Source: CAZMNY01 sp964567745 (GTDB taxonomy: Bacteria; Planctomycetota; Planctomycetia; Pirellulales; Pirellulaceae). From it: a DNA stretch of 64,000 bases. Where the stretch lies: contig CAZMNY010000005.1 of the NCBI GenBank assembly GCA_964567745.1, positions 1-64,000 on the forward strand, in the 5' to 3' direction. The translations under genes and the position numbers were made by a program. Below are positions 62,970-64,000 of this stretch, in pieces; the stretch's first letter is position 1, and every line of letters starts with the position of its first letter. Under the pieces are notes generated by a model that saw nothing but the letters and a program-made list of their open reading frames with translations, was not told the DNA's origin and did no database searches.

Positions 62970-64000
62970 ATGGGCGACTTGAGACGGGATCGACGACACT
63001 TTCTCGCAACCGCTGGCGGCGGTGCCGGGATCATCGCGCTGCAAGCGTTGATGGATGGCGACCGAGTCGTTCGAGCCGACACGGAATCCGACACTAGCAA
63101 GTCCAACAGTAGCAAGGTCCGAGCGCCGAGAGCCAAGCGAGTGATTTGGCTGTTCATGCACGGCGGTCCGAGCCAAGTTGATTTGTTTGATCCCAAGCCA
63201 GAACTCAAGCGTCTCGCGGGCAAGCGGTTGCCAGAGAGTTTCGGCCCTGTGATGACTCGGCGAAAAGTCGCCCGCAATCCTCTGCTCGGACCAATCAAGC
63301 CGTTTCGTCCGCGAGGAAAATCGGGGCTGGAGATCAGCGACTTTCTCCCTCACATTTCCGATTGCGCCGACGAGCTGGTTGTGCTTCGCAGCGTGCATGG
63401 CGACAGCGTCAATCATCCTCAATCGGTCTATCAGATGAACACGGGCTCCATTCTGATGGGGCGTCCGAGTTGCGGCAGTTGGATCGCGTATGGCATGGGC
63501 AGCGAGAACGAGAACATGCCGGCCTTTGTTGTGCTGCCCGATCCGGGCGGCGGGCTCAAGGGAGGTCCTCCGGCCTGGGGAAGCGGTTTTCTTCCCGCGA
63601 CGTTTCAAGGCGTGACGATGAGGCCCGGCAAGACGCCGCTGCTCAATTTGAAGCCGCCCCGAGGCGTCTCGTCCACGCGTCAGCAAGGCGTCTTGAACTT
63701 GCTAAACGACATCAATCATCAACACCTCGCAAAGCGCGACGGCGACGATGAACTTGCTGCGCGCATCAAAGCGTACGAACTCGCATTTCGAATGCAGACG
63801 GAAGCGCCGAAACTTGTCGACTTGAGCCAGGAGTCGGCCGAGACGATGAAGCTGTACGGCATCGGCGACCGCAAGACCAACGAATTCGGCACACGCTGTT
63901 TGCTTGCCCGACGGATGATCGAAAGCGGTGTCCGATTTGTTCAACTTTATTCGGGCAACACGAACGGTTGGGACGCGCACAACGACGTGCTCTCGAACCA
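62970..64000 (+). CDS. DUF1501 domain-containing protein (3' end outside window)
   Basis: The frame is open from the ATG at 62970 to the window edge, 343 codons. The leader MGDLRRDRRHFLATAGGGAGIIALQAL is TAT-like (RRHFLATAG). VIWLFMHGGPSQVDLFDPKPELKRLAGKRLPESF, LEISDFLPHISDCADELVVLRSVHGDSVNH and SVYQMNTGSILMGRPSCGSWIAYGMGSENENMPAFVVL are DUF1501 hallmarks, ending near GVRFVQLYSGNTNGWDAHND. The catalytic-like C-terminus is off the window. It is a second copy distinct from the one at 4210; a DUF1549 partner may lie beyond the edge. Confidence 0.92.
   Translation, partial: MGDLRRDRRHFLATAGGGAGIIALQALMDGDRVVRADTESDTSKSNSSKVRAPRAKRVIWLFMHGGPSQVDLFDPKPELKRLAGKRLPESFGPVMTRRKVARNPLLGPIKPFRPRGKSGLEISDFLPHISDCADELVVLRSVHGDSVNHPQSVYQMNTGSILMGRPSCGSWIAYGMGSENENMPAFVVLPDPGGGLKGGPPAWGSGFLPATFQGVTMRPGKTPLLNLKPPRGVSSTRQQGVLNLLNDINHQHLAKRDGDDELAARIKAYELAFRMQTEAPKLVDLSQESAETMKLYGIGDRKTNEFGTRCLLARRMIESGVRFVQLYSGNTNGWDAHNDVLSN

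Noticed and set aside
62385..63686. 433-residue minus-strand reading frame
   Set aside because: It runs antisense through the rhomboid start and the DUF1501 gene, both of which have strong family motifs.

Overview
The window looks like a scaffold from a planctomycete (Planctomycetota, probably Pirellulales-like). Supporting features are two DUF1501 proteins with RR-type leaders, a FormylGlycine-Generating-Enzyme-like protein, PQQ/NHL/FG-GAP beta-propellers, an anti-sigma factor fused to a DUF1559-like pseudopilin domain, and many secreted proteins without recognisable families. A run of exactly 100 N (36118-36217) sits inside a 15-bp tandem repeat, so this is a gapped draft assembly. No tRNA, rRNA or CRISPR array was seen.

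Layout. 1-8.8 kb (+): tail of a DUF4175-like protein, a membrane protein with a glutamine-amidotransferase-like fold, a caspase/C13-like pseudo-enzyme, a DUF1501 protein, an acyl-CoA desaturase and a two-component pair. 9-13 kb (-): amt-glnB ammonium module and a tandem GGDEF protein. 13.2-17.6 kb (+): FG-GAP protein, then thyA-folA with an AI-2E family permease. 17.6-19.9 kb (-): RlmKL. 20.2-25.6 kb (+): secreted protein, then a sigma factor / membrane protein / PaaK-like ligase / SufS-like run. 25.9-36 kb is accessory-looking: DUF971, a gene with a stop in its signal peptide, a symporter, dispersed palindromic repeats, a frameshifted PQQ propeller, an IS5-derived miniature element, an orphan FliF-like protein, VOC and NHL proteins, then the gap. 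36.5-41.4 kb: MMPL pseudogene, a pair of paralogous secreted proteins, and an ECF sigma/anti-sigma pair. 41.6-44 kb (+): NCS2-like permease and methyltransferase. 44.1-58.5 kb (-): marR-tolC-hlyD-ABC ATPase-MacB permease, followed by a 2105-residue macroglobulin-like protein. 59.1-64 kb: coiled-coil membrane protein, FGE-like protein, rhomboid protease and the start of a second DUF1501 protein.

How genes work together. ThyA and FolA form the dTMP/tetrahydrofolate cycle. Amt and GlnB couple ammonium uptake to nitrogen sensing. MarR, TolC, HlyD, the ABC ATPase and the MacB permease make a complete tripartite export system, with a perfect palindrome upstream as candidate operator. The ECF sigma operon may control the paralogous pair behind it. 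The most unusual parts are the exporter-linked giant protein, the sigma/anti-sigma-DUF1559/paralog cluster, the GGDEF protein that splits catalysis and I-site between two domains, and the miniature IS inserted into a palindromic repeat.
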